From Cyclobacteriaceae bacterium (GTDB lineage: Bacteria; Bacteroidota; Bacteroidia; Cytophagales; Cyclobacteriaceae), in assembly GCA_027533395.1 (NCBI GenBank), contig JAPZUF010000012.1, positions 1 through 64,000 on the forward strand: DNA of 64,000 nucleotides. Reading direction: 5' to 3'. Below, piece after piece: positions 53,985 through 61,367 of this stretch (position 1 is the stretch's first letter; each line of letters starts with the position of its first letter). The notes under the pieces are model-generated. The model worked only from the letters and a program-made list of their open reading frames with translations. It did no database searches and was not told the origin of the DNA. A program made the translations under genes and the position numbers.

Positions 53985-54026
53985 TGCGCTAATATAAAGA
54001 ATCGAAGGATTGCAGGAGAAGATAAT

Positions 54027-55022
54027 ATGGTAAAGATTGGCTCAATTGCATTAGGAGAATTTCCGCTTTTACTCGCACCGATGGAAGATGTGAGTGACCC
54101 ACCTTTTCGTGCTGTTTGCAAAGAAAATGGTGCCGATCTGATGTACACTGAGTTTATTTCTTCTGAAGGTTTGATTCGCCATGCTGCCAAAAGCACACAA
54201 AAGCTCGACATCTTCGAATACGAAAGACCTATTGGCATTCAATTGTTTGGTGGCAATGTAGACAGCATGAAAGAAGCTGCGGAAATTGCTACTGCTGCCA
54301 AGCCCGATTTAATTGACATTAATTATGGTTGTCCGGTAAAAGCGGTGGCATGCAAAGGTGCGGGCGCAGCGTTGTTACAAGACATTCCGAAAATGGTACG
54401 CATGACTGAGGAAGTAGTGAAGAGCACGCATCTTCCGGTTACCGTTAAAACACGTTTAGGTTGGGATGAAAGCACTAAGAATATTGTTGAAGTTGCAGAG
54501 CGTTTGCAAGACATAGGCATTCAAGCTTTATCCATTCATGGTCGTACGCGCGTGCAGATGTATAAAGGCTCAGCTGATTGGACACTCATCGCCAAGGTGA
54601 AAGAAAATCCGCGTATGCATATTCCTATTTTTGGTAATGGCGATATTGATTCGCCACAAAAAGCATTAGCCTATAAAAATACATATGGTGTAGATGGCGT
54701 GATGATTGGCCGCGCTTCTATTGGTTATCCGTGGGTATTTAATGAGATAAAACATTTTGTAAAAACAGGTGAACTGCTTCCGCCTCCTACCTTGGCTGAA
54801 AGAATTGCAGTAACCAAAAAACACCTCGAGTTTTCTATCCGCTGGAAGGGACCTAAATTAGGCGTGTTTGAAATGCGCAGACACTACACGAATTACTTCA
54901 AAGGCATTGCTGATGTAAAAACATTTCGAGCCAAATTAGTAGAAGCACCTACCGGAGAAGAAGTCTTTGAGATTTTAGATGATATGTTGCATACGTTGCA
55001 TCCTGCGGAAAGTATAGCATAA
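54027..55022 (+). CDS. dusB: tRNA-dihydrouridine synthase
   Basis: The 331-residue FMN enzyme reduces uridines in tRNA. It shows LLLAPMEDVSDPPFRAVCKE, the catalytic-Cys motif DINYGCPVKAVACKGAGAAL (Cys in GCP), TVKTRLGWDES and MIGRASIGYPWVF. ATG at 54027 with an upstream AGGAGA is chosen; an upstream ATG at 53949 would lie inside the divergent protease gene. Length is usual for DusB. Confidence 0.94.
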   Translation: MVKIGSIALGEFPLLLAPMEDVSDPPFRAVCKENGADLMYTEFISSEGLIRHAAKSTQKLDIFEYERPIGIQLFGGNVDSMKEAAEIATAAKPDLIDINYGCPVKAVACKGAGAALLQDIPKMVRMTEEVVKSTHLPVTVKTRLGWDESTKNIVEVAERLQDIGIQALSIHGRTRVQMYKGSADWTLIAKVKENPRMHIPIFGNGDIDSPQKALAYKNTYGVDGVMIGRASIGYPWVFNEIKHFVKTGELLPPPTLAERIAVTKKHLEFSIRWKGPKLGVFEMRRHYTNYFKGIADVKTFRAKLVEAPTGEEVFEILDDMLHTLHPAESIA

Positions 55023-55090
55023 TTCCCAACAATCCGGTTTGATAAGCTCCTGCGCTTTACCCATCTTTACAATCTTGCTCATTACCAACC

Positions 55091-55969
55091 ATGAAAGACG
55101 AAAACAAAGCTTCGGCTATTTTGCTTTTAATCATCTTGTCTCTAATCTGGGGAACATCCTTCATCCTTATTAAACAAGGTTTAAAAGTTTTTGCTCCTGA
55201 TGAAGTAGGCGCATTGCGTGTAACAGCGGCAGCTTTGTTTTTATTGCCAGCTGCCTTAACACGTTTAAAAGAATTGCAAAAAGATCATTACGGAAAATTA
55301 CTGTTAGCCGGTTTGATGGGCACTTTCATTCCAGCCTTTTTATTCTCTGCTGCGCAAACCAACATGGATAGTTCGGTGGCAGGCATATTAAACACACTCA
55401 CGCCCATTTTTACCTTGATGATTGGTTCCTTCATCTTTAAACAAAAATTTAAACGCTTAGCAGTTATCGGAATCGTTTTGGGATTTATAGGTGCACTTAT
55501 TCTTATGTTTGCACGTGCCGGTGGCGAGTTAGGAAGTTTAAACATATATGCTCTGTTAATTGTAATCGCCTGTGGCTTTTATGGAGCTAATTTAAACTTC
55601 ATCAAATACAACATCACCGATTTGAAAGCACTTACAATTACAAGCGGTGCCATGTTAATGATTGGTCCTTTTGCAGCTGTTTATTTATTTGGCTTCAGTG
55701 ATTTCACTTACAAATTACAAACCGTACCTGATGCCTGGAAAGCCTGTGGCTTTGTGGTAATACTCGGCATTATGAGTACAGCAGTAGCTACTTTTTTATT
55801 CAACCGCTTGGTAAAAATCAGCACGCCAATTTTTGCAAGTTCCGTTACTTATATCATGCCGATTGTTGCCGTTGGTTGGGGCTTGGCCGATGGAGAAGGA
55901 TTAGGGGTAGGACATTTTTTGGGTATGCTTACCATTACGGCTGGAGTGTATTTAGCGAATAAGAAGTAA
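55091..55969 (+). CDS. EamA/DMT family transporter
   Basis: The 292-residue protein has ten hydrophobic segments and two EamA units, with LSLIWGTSFILIKQGLKVF near the start and an internal LGFIGALILMFA. DMT transporters export or import metabolites such as amino acids or nucleotide sugars; this one cannot be assigned a substrate. No close operon partner; it lies 40 bp before the Crp/Fnr gene. Confidence 0.88.
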   Translation: MKDENKASAILLLIILSLIWGTSFILIKQGLKVFAPDEVGALRVTAAALFLLPAALTRLKELQKDHYGKLLLAGLMGTFIPAFLFSAAQTNMDSSVAGILNTLTPIFTLMIGSFIFKQKFKRLAVIGIVLGFIGALILMFARAGGELGSLNIYALLIVIACGFYGANLNFIKYNITDLKALTITSGAMLMIGPFAAVYLFGFSDFTYKLQTVPDAWKACGFVVILGIMSTAVATFLFNRLVKISTPIFASSVTYIMPIVAVGWGLADGEGLGVGHFLGMLTITAGVYLANKK

Positions 55970-56009
55970 CAAAGCATTTATTACTTCATCTTGATCAATA
56001 ATAAATAAA

Positions 56010-56615
56010 ATGGAAGCACTTCAAATTAACACGCAATTGTTAGAACAACTCAAGCAACTAGGACAAATGCGTTCGTTGCCACCCGACACAGTGATGATGA
56101 ATGAAGATGATTACATCAACGCTATTCCTATTGTGTTAAAGGGTTCGATAAAAGTGATGCGAACAGATGAAGATGGTCGTGAGATTTTACTTTATTACAT
56201 TAAACCAGGTGAAAGTTGTGTGATGTCTTTTCTGGGTGCAACCTGCAACGAAAGAAGTAAAATAAAAGCAGTGGTAGAAGATACTGCCGAAGTGTTAATG
56301 ATACCCATCAGCAAAGCAACAGAATTAGTTCACACAGTGCCCGGTTGGGTCGACTTTATTTTTCAATTGTATAACCGAAGATTTGAAGAGTTATTGGAAG
56401 TTGTGAATGCGATTGCTTTTCAAAAAATGGACGATAGACTTTGGGATTTATTACAAACAAAAAGTAAACTGATTCAATCGAAAGAGATTACAACAACTCA
56501 TCAGCAATTAGCAGACGAATTAGGCACAGCGCGCGAAGTTATTTCGCGCTTACTCAAACAATTAGAGAAATCGAATAAGGTAGAGTTGGGTAGAAATAAG
56601 ATTACACTACTTTAA
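56010..56615 (+). CDS. Crp/Fnr family regulator
   Basis: The 201-residue protein has an effector domain (about 15-120) and a helix-turn-helix (about 160-200). Its recognition helix has TAREVISRLLKQL with Arg175, Glu176 and Arg180 in the order of the CRP residues that read TGTGA, unlike FNR (which has Val/Glu at the first place). There is no FNR-type N-terminal Cys cluster. Two cysteines (Cys70 and Cys79) in the effector domain could be redox or persulfide sensors, as inference. It lies just before a cluster with three TGTGA-N6-TCACA operators. Confidence 0.9.
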   Translation: MEALQINTQLLEQLKQLGQMRSLPPDTVMMNEDDYINAIPIVLKGSIKVMRTDEDGREILLYYIKPGESCVMSFLGATCNERSKIKAVVEDTAEVLMIPISKATELVHTVPGWVDFIFQLYNRRFEELLEVVNAIAFQKMDDRLWDLLQTKSKLIQSKEITTTHQQLADELGTAREVISRLLKQLEKSNKVELGRNKITLL

Positions 56616-56621
56616 TACAAC

Positions 56622-56650
56622 AAAAGGCTTCTACTACTAGAAGCCTTTTT
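56622..56650. terminator. Bidirectional terminator between crp-like gene and DUF2892 gene
   Basis: AAAAGGCTTCTA pairs with TAGAAGCCTTTT across CTAC, with T residues on one side and A residues on the other. It serves the regulator gene on the plus strand and the DUF2892 gene on the minus strand. Confidence 0.93.
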
Positions 56651-56675
56651 GTTTGTGAAATAAGTAAATCAGCAA

Positions 56676-56888
56676 CTATGCTGATTTCTTAACTGAACAC
56701 GTATTGATGCCGACTAAACTGTATAGCGGACAAATACTTACAAAACTAGTTAATACAAAAATAGCTGCAGCAGCTACTAACACGTAACCGAAAGTTCCGG
56801 TTACTGTTCCTGTAAAATAAAGAGCAAGCATTACCACAGCTAAAACCAATCTGATAGCTTTATCTGTGTTTCCCATATTCTTTTTCAT
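56676..56888 (-). CDS. DUF2892 (YgaP transmembrane-like) protein
   Basis: The 70-residue protein has an N-terminal MGNTDKAIRLVLAVVMLALYF followed by a second hydrophobic segment, and SICPLYSLVGINTCSV with two cysteines. DUF2892 is the membrane part of YgaP-type rhodaneses; here it is a stand-alone gene. It is divergent from the persulfide dioxygenase gene, and its promoter overlaps operator 56943-56958. Confidence 0.9.
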   Translation of the reverse strand: MKKNMGNTDKAIRLVLAVVMLALYFTGTVTGTFGYVLVAAAAIFVLTSFVSICPLYSLVGINTCSVKKSA

Positions 56889-56942
56889 AATGATTAATTT
56901 TCTGATGATAATTTAAAAATAGAAAATACATTGAATCATCTC

Positions 56943-56958
56943 AGTGACTTATGTCACA
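56943..56958 (-). promoter_or_regulatory. Crp-like operator 1 (AGTGA-N6-TCACA)
   Basis: AGTGACTTATGTCACA. Read toward the DUF2892 gene on the minus strand, its end is exactly 21 bp from TATTTTTA (56914-56921, seven of eight matches to TAnnTTTG). An activator at this distance would sit near -42. Confidence 0.7.
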
Positions 56959-57075
56959 GACGCAGTTCTATTCAATCCATTGAATCTTTTATGTCGGGTT
57001 ATTCTCGAATCATCAAGTATTTTTCATTTTCAGTTTAGGTAAATTATCTATAGTTGATAAAAATCATTTTTCTTC

Positions 57076-57091
57076 TGTAACTCTCATCACA
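57076..57091 (+). promoter_or_regulatory. Crp-like operator 2 (TGTAA-N6-TCACA)
   Basis: TGTAACTCTCATCACA, with its end exactly 21 bp from CAATTTTG at 57113-57120, a -7-like element. It lies upstream of the persulfide dioxygenase-rhodanese gene, whose start is at 57154. Confidence 0.7.
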
Positions 57092-57153
57092 GATTTAGGA
57101 TATTGAAATTCTCAATTTTGAATCATCATTTTTAAATTAAGATAAGCGAATTT

Positions 57154-58575
57154 ATGAAAGTAGAACAGATATACACCGGATGTTTGGCAGAAGCCGCCTA
57201 TTACATTGAAAGCCAAGGCGAAGCTGTGATCATTGACCCCTTACGAGAAACAGAACCTTACTTACAACGAGCACAAGCGGATGGAGCAAAAATTAAATAT
57301 GTTTTAGAAACGCACTTTCATGCCGACTTTGTTTCCGGTCATATCGATTTAGCCAAGAAATCTGGAGCCACTATCGTGTTTGGTCCAACAGCTAAACCAG
57401 GTTACGATGCCTATGTTGCTAAAGATCATGAAGTTTTTAAAGTTGGAAAAGTAAGCATCGAAGTGTTGCATACACCCGGTCATACCTTAGAAAGCACAAC
57501 TTATTTATTGCGCGATGAAAACAATCAACCTTATGCTATCTTCACTGGTGATACATTGTTTATGGGCGATGTAGGAAGACCTGATTTGGTGCAAAAAGTA
57601 AAAGCTGACATTACACCAGATTATTTAGCAGGTTTGTTGTTCGATTCTTTGCGTAATAAAATTATGCCTTTGCCTGATGATGTTATTGTTTATCCCGGTC
57701 ATGGTGCCGGCAGTGCATGTGGCAAGAAAATGGATAAAGAAACTTCTTCCTCATTAGGTAAGCAAAAACAATTTAACTACGCCTTGCGTGCTGATATGTC
57801 GAAAGCTGAATTTATCGAAGCAGTAACAGAAGGCTTAGTGGAGCCACCTCAATATTTTCCAGAGAATGTATTGATGAATGTATTAGGAAATGTGAAAGGC
57901 ATGGATGACATACTTGTAGTAGGCAATAAAGCTTTACCACCTGTTGAATTTGAAAAAGTATGGAAAGAAAAAAATGCCATCATCATTGATGCTCGCAAGA
58001 AAGAAAACTTTGCAGATGCCTTTATTCCCGGTTCTTATTTTATTGGATTAGATGATGCCTTTGCACCTTGGGTAGGCACTTTAGTGTTGGATATTAAACA
58101 ACCTATTCTGTTGATAACAGAAGAAGGAAAAGAAAAGGAAGCGATTATTAGATTAGCACGAGTTGGTTATGATCACACAATTGGTTTTCTAAAAGGTGGT
58201 GTTGAAGCTTGGAAAAAAGCTGGAAAGAAAACAGAAAACTTACAACAACTTTCAGCGCACGATTTCGCTGAGTTGTTTCAACAACAACCCAACTTACAGG
58301 TGATTGACGTAAGAAGAAAAAGTGAATATGATAGCGAACACTTGATAGATGTTCCTAATTTTCCTTTAGATTTTATTCATAAACATGTGAAAAATTTAAA
58401 TAAGGAAAATACTTACTACTTACATTGTGCCGGAGGGTATCGCTCTGTCATTGCATCCTCTATTTTGCGTTCGTATGGTTTTAAAAATCTGGTGAATATA
58501 CAGGGTGGATACAATGCCTTGAGTAAAACCAATCTAAGCCGAACAGATCGTAAAGAAATGTTAACAGAGCTGTAA
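57154..58575 (+). CDS. Persulfide dioxygenase-rhodanese fusion (CstB-like)
   Basis: The 473-residue protein has a metallo-beta-lactamase fold (about 1-245; ETHFHADFVSGH with His54, His56, Asp58, then HTPGHTLESTTYLL, IFTGDTLFMGDVGRPDL and YPGHGAGSACG), followed by a rhodanese-homology domain without catalytic Cys (about 270-355, LLITEEGKEKEAI) and a C-terminal rhodanese with YLHCAGGYRSVIASSIL (Cys active). This layout matches CstB of Staphylococcus, which oxidises persulfides and releases thiosulfate. A role in sulfide/persulfide detoxification is inferred from architecture. It leads the sulfur cluster and has operator 2 upstream. Confidence 0.92.
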   Translation: MKVEQIYTGCLAEAAYYIESQGEAVIIDPLRETEPYLQRAQADGAKIKYVLETHFHADFVSGHIDLAKKSGATIVFGPTAKPGYDAYVAKDHEVFKVGKVSIEVLHTPGHTLESTTYLLRDENNQPYAIFTGDTLFMGDVGRPDLVQKVKADITPDYLAGLLFDSLRNKIMPLPDDVIVYPGHGAGSACGKKMDKETSSSLGKQKQFNYALRADMSKAEFIEAVTEGLVEPPQYFPENVLMNVLGNVKGMDDILVVGNKALPPVEFEKVWKEKNAIIIDARKKENFADAFIPGSYFIGLDDAFAPWVGTLVLDIKQPILLITEEGKEKEAIIRLARVGYDHTIGFLKGGVEAWKKAGKKTENLQQLSAHDFAELFQQQPNLQVIDVRRKSEYDSEHLIDVPNFPLDFIHKHVKNLNKENTYYLHCAGGYRSVIASSILRSYGFKNLVNIQGGYNALSKTNLSRTDRKEMLTEL

Positions 58576-58612
58576 AACTTTTTTACTTTTTAAAAGGAAG
58601 TTATCTTGTAGG

Positions 58613-58993
58613 ATGAAACAAAAAGCTATTATTATTTTATTCTTGCTCACGACTTATGCTTGTAGCCAGGCTCAATCCTTAAAAGTTGTAGATGTAGCAA
58701 CTTTTGAAAAATTAACAAAGGATAAAAATGTTTTTTTGCTCGATGTTCGCACGCCAAACGAGTATAAAAACGGGCACTTAAAAGGTGCGACTTTAATTGA
58801 CTTTTACCAAAGTGACTTTAAACAAAAGTTAGCGAAGCTCGATAAACAAAAAACCATTTTGGTTTATTGTAAATCTGGAGGAAGAAGTAATAATACCGGA
58901 ACCATTCTTAAAGAAATGGGTTTTAAAGATGTATATGATTTACAAGGAGGAATAACTGCATGGGAAAAGGCAGGCAAACCAATAGAAAAGTAA
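58613..58993 (+). CDS. Secreted rhodanese 1
   Basis: The 126-residue protein has a lipoprotein-like signal (MKQKAIIILFLLTTYACSQA) and one rhodanese domain (about 28-126, VFLLDVRTPNEYKNGHLKGA and ILVYCKSGGRSNNT with active Cys). It would transfer sulfane sulfur in the periplasm. It begins 37 bp after the fusion gene and its end overlaps the next gene by 34 bp. Confidence 0.92.
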   Translation: MKQKAIIILFLLTTYACSQAQSLKVVDVATFEKLTKDKNVFLLDVRTPNEYKNGHLKGATLIDFYQSDFKQKLAKLDKQKTILVYCKSGGRSNNTGTILKEMGFKDVYDLQGGITAWEKAGKPIEK

Positions 58994-59490
58994 ATATTAG
59001 CTCAATTCTTTTTTGTATTGTGTTTTTGTTTAATCATGTCGGATTAGCACAAAAGGTTGAAAGTAGCGCTTATCAGTTCATGTTAAACAGTTTACTTTCA
59101 AAGAAAGTGCCAACTGTAAGTGTGGCTGATATTCAACCAACTGATGAAATAGTTTGGTTAGATGCCCGCGAAAAAAAGGAGTTCGAGGTAAGTCATCTAA
59201 AAGATGCCATTTGGGTTGGATACGAAACCTTTGATTTAAAAGGCATTCAACACTTACCAAAAAATGCGAATATCATTGTTTATTGTTCGGTTGGTTACAG
59301 AAGTGAAAAGATTACAGAAAAACTAACCAATGCAGGTTATGTCTATACTAAAAATTTGTTTGGTGGTATATTCGAATGGGTTAACCAAAACAAGCCTGTA
59401 TTTAAAGAGAATATAACAACGAATCAAGTTCATGCTTACAGCAAAACCTGGGGCATTTGGTTGCACAAAGGAGAAAAAGTATTTGATTGA
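58960..59490 (+). CDS. Secreted rhodanese 2
   Basis: The 176-residue protein has an N-terminal signal (ISSILFCIVFLFNHVGLA after a basic stretch) and a rhodanese domain (about 45-145, VWLDAREKKEFEVSHLKDAI and IIVYCSVGYRSEKITEKL with active Cys). A tail with AYSKTWGIWLHKG follows. The reading frame starts 34 bp inside rhodanese 1 in another frame; translation may be coupled. It is part of the sulfur cluster. Confidence 0.85.
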   Translation: MGKGRQTNRKVNISSILFCIVFLFNHVGLAQKVESSAYQFMLNSLLSKKVPTVSVADIQPTDEIVWLDAREKKEFEVSHLKDAIWVGYETFDLKGIQHLPKNANIIVYCSVGYRSEKITEKLTNAGYVYTKNLFGGIFEWVNQNKPVFKENITTNQVHAYSKTWGIWLHKGEKVFD

Positions 59491-59533
59491 ATAGTGAAGT
59501 GAAAATGTTTATCAAATAGCGATTAACAGAGAA

Positions 59534-60397
59534 ATGGAAGAGTATTTAAAAATAGTGAAAGATGCATACACCGGATATTGGCATTACTTGGTGAATGAAA
59601 TCGCTTATCCATCGTGGCATAATTATTTTTGGTGGTTAGTTGGCCTTTCCTTGTTTGTTTGGTTATTGGAGATTATCATTCCGTGGAGGAAAAATCAAAA
59701 AGTTTTCAGAAAAGACTTTTGGCTCGATGGATTTTACATGTTCTTTAATTTCTTCTTGTTCTCTCTCATTGCTTACAATGCCATATCTAACGTAGTAGTA
59801 TATGCTTTTAATGATGCATTAGGTTGGTTGGGAATTCAAAATTTAGTAGCCATAGAAGTTCAGCAATGGCCAGCTGTGTTTCAATTTCTATTGATGTTTG
59901 TTTTGGCTGATTTTATTCAATGGAATACACATCGCTTATTACACAAAGTCCCGGCCTTATGGGAATTCCACAAGGTACATCATTCTGTCGAAGAGATGGG
60001 ATTTGCCGCACACTTACGTTTTCATTGGATGGAGACCATCATCTACAAATCGATTCAATATATTCCATTAGCGATGATTGGTTTTGGCTTGCAGGATTTC
60101 TTCATCGTACACATCATCACTGTTGCTATCGGTCATTTGAATCATGCCAACGTAAACATCAACTATGGTCCACTGAAATACATTTTTAATAATCCGGCCA
60201 TGCACATTTGGCATCATGCAAAAAATATTCCCTATGCAACAGGCGTAAATTTTGGAATTAGTTTAAGCGTATGGGATTATCTCTTCGGCACAGCTTATCT
60301 ACCTAAAAGTGGTAAAGACGAAACATTAGGTTTTGACGGTGTTGAAAATTTCCCTAAGAGTTTTTGGCAACAAATTACTTATCCTTTTAAAAAATAA
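59534..60397 (+). CDS. Sterol desaturase/fatty acid hydroxylase family protein
   Basis: The 287-residue membrane protein carries the di-iron histidine boxes of the family: HRLLH, HKVHH, HLNHAN and HIWHHAKN, with about four membrane segments. Members hydroxylate or desaturate lipids or alkyl compounds. The substrate is unknown. Its place between rhodaneses and thioredoxin is unusual and may point to a lipid or thiol-linked function, but this is only context. Confidence 0.9.
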   Translation: MEEYLKIVKDAYTGYWHYLVNEIAYPSWHNYFWWLVGLSLFVWLLEIIIPWRKNQKVFRKDFWLDGFYMFFNFFLFSLIAYNAISNVVVYAFNDALGWLGIQNLVAIEVQQWPAVFQFLLMFVLADFIQWNTHRLLHKVPALWEFHKVHHSVEEMGFAAHLRFHWMETIIYKSIQYIPLAMIGFGLQDFFIVHIITVAIGHLNHANVNINYGPLKYIFNNPAMHIWHHAKNIPYATGVNFGISLSVWDYLFGTAYLPKSGKDETLGFDGVENFPKSFWQQITYPFKK

Positions 60398-60411
60398 TAG
60401 TTGATAATTAT

Positions 60412-60717
60412 ATGGCAGATGCATTATCTTTTTTCGATAGAATTCAGGGAGAAAAGCCAGTGCTCGTAGATTTCTTTGCTACCTGGTGCGGGCCTTGTCA
60501 AATGATGCAGCCTGTTTTAAAAGAGGTAGCCGGCCAAGTGGGAGAGCAAGCTGCCATATTAAAAGTAGATGTCGATAAGAATCCAGCACTGGCACAACAA
60601 TTTCAAATTCAAGGTGTGCCAACCCTAATACTTTTTAAAAAAGGTAAAATCGTTTGGCGACAATCAGGTGTTGTTCCTGCTCATCAATTAACAAGCGTTA
60701 TTAAACAGGCAATTTAA
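60412..60717 (+). CDS. trxA: Thioredoxin
   Basis: The 101-residue protein has the thioredoxin fold with FFATWCGPCQMMQPVLKEV (active CGPC) and the cis-Pro loop IQGVPTLILFKKG. Length is usual, with no signal peptide. It lies 14 bp after the hydroxylase gene. In this cluster it could recycle persulfidated or oxidised partners, as inference. Confidence 0.95.
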   Translation: MADALSFFDRIQGEKPVLVDFFATWCGPCQMMQPVLKEVAGQVGEQAAILKVDVDKNPALAQQFQIQGVPTLILFKKGKIVWRQSGVVPAHQLTSVIKQAI

Positions 60718-60721
60718 TTTA

Positions 60722-60737
60722 TGTGATGCTTGTCACA
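60722..60737 (+). promoter_or_regulatory. Crp-like operator 3 (TGTGA-N6-TCACA)
   Basis: TGTGATGCTTGTCACA, a full match to the CRP-type palindrome, 4 bp after the thioredoxin stop. Its end is exactly 21 bp from TAATTTTG (60759-60766), a match to TAnnTTTG. Centre near -42 from the expected start point, the class II activation position. Confidence 0.82.
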
Positions 60738-60758
60738 GACTTAGCCGTAAGCATATTT

Positions 60759-60766
60759 TAATTTTG
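60759..60766 (+). promoter_or_regulatory. -7 element of the rhodanese 3 promoter
   Basis: TAATTTTG matches TAnnTTTG, 12 bp before the ATG at 60779. Confidence 0.65.
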
Positions 60767-60778
60767 AAATAAAAAATT

Positions 60779-61105
60779 ATGTTTAATTTATTTTCATTTG
60801 GCACAAAAGCTTACGAAGATTTAAATGGTGTAGAATTTAAGAAGACATTCAAAGAAACTCCTCAAGCTGTATTGGTTGATGTACGCACTCCGACTGAGTT
60901 CAAATCAGGAACCATTCATGGCGCGAAAAACATCGATTATCTTTCAACTTCTTTTTCATCGCAATTTGAAAAATTGGATAAAGGGAAAACCTATTTTTTA
61001 TTTTGTCGTTCTGGTGCGCGCAGCGGACAAGCTTGTGCTTCATTGAGCAAACAAGGATTTAAAGTCTGTAATTTAAGAGGCGGAATTGGGGCATGGCCTG
61101 AATAA
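60779..61105 (+). CDS. Cytoplasmic rhodanese 3
   Basis: The 108-residue protein is a single rhodanese domain without signal peptide (VLVDVRTPTEFKSGTIHGAK and FLFCRSGARSGQACAS with active Cys). It has its own promoter with operator 3 and is followed 2 bp later by a small membrane gene. Confidence 0.93.
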   Translation: MFNLFSFGTKAYEDLNGVEFKKTFKETPQAVLVDVRTPTEFKSGTIHGAKNIDYLSTSFSSQFEKLDKGKTYFLFCRSGARSGQACASLSKQGFKVCNLRGGIGAWPE

Positions 61106-61107
61106 AC

Positions 61108-61332
61108 ATGAAGGCAATATTAAACGATTGGAAAATCTGGCTGATGGCATCACTGACCTTAGGTTTAGCTCCATTTGTACCAGAACCTCATATAGTGGGA
61201 AAGTTACGATGGATTGCAGGAGGCGCCAATGGTATGCAACTCATCGATTGGTTTGATTTTTTATTTCATGGTTTTCCATGGATTTTCTTTTTCAGAGCAA
61301 TGTTTATTAAAATAAAAAACTCCGGACGTTAA
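61108..61332 (+). CDS. Small membrane protein of the sulfur cluster
   Basis: The 74-residue protein has two hydrophobic segments around a conserved-looking PEPHIVGKLRWIAGGANGMQ and ends with basic residues. It recalls small conserved proteins found next to rhodaneses in Bacteroidota. The function is unknown. It is cotranscribed with rhodanese 3; its stop codon lies within the terminator loop. Confidence 0.75.
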   Translation: MKAILNDWKIWLMASLTLGLAPFVPEPHIVGKLRWIAGGANGMQLIDWFDFLFHGFPWIFFFRAMFIKIKNSGR

Positions 61333-61352
61333 TCCGGAGTTTTAATTTTTTT
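61317..61352 (+). terminator. Terminator of the sulfur cluster
   Basis: ACTCCGGA (61319-61326) and TCCGGAGT (61333-61340) enclose CGTTAA, followed by T-rich sequence. The stop codon of the preceding gene is in the loop. Confidence 0.92.
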
Positions 61353-61367
61353 GTCAAAGCTAAAGAT

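Noticed and set aside
53949-54026. Upstream ATG for dusB
   Set aside because: It would add 26 residues that lie within the divergent protease gene and promoter. The ATG at 54027 has an AGGAGA upstream and gives the usual N-terminus.
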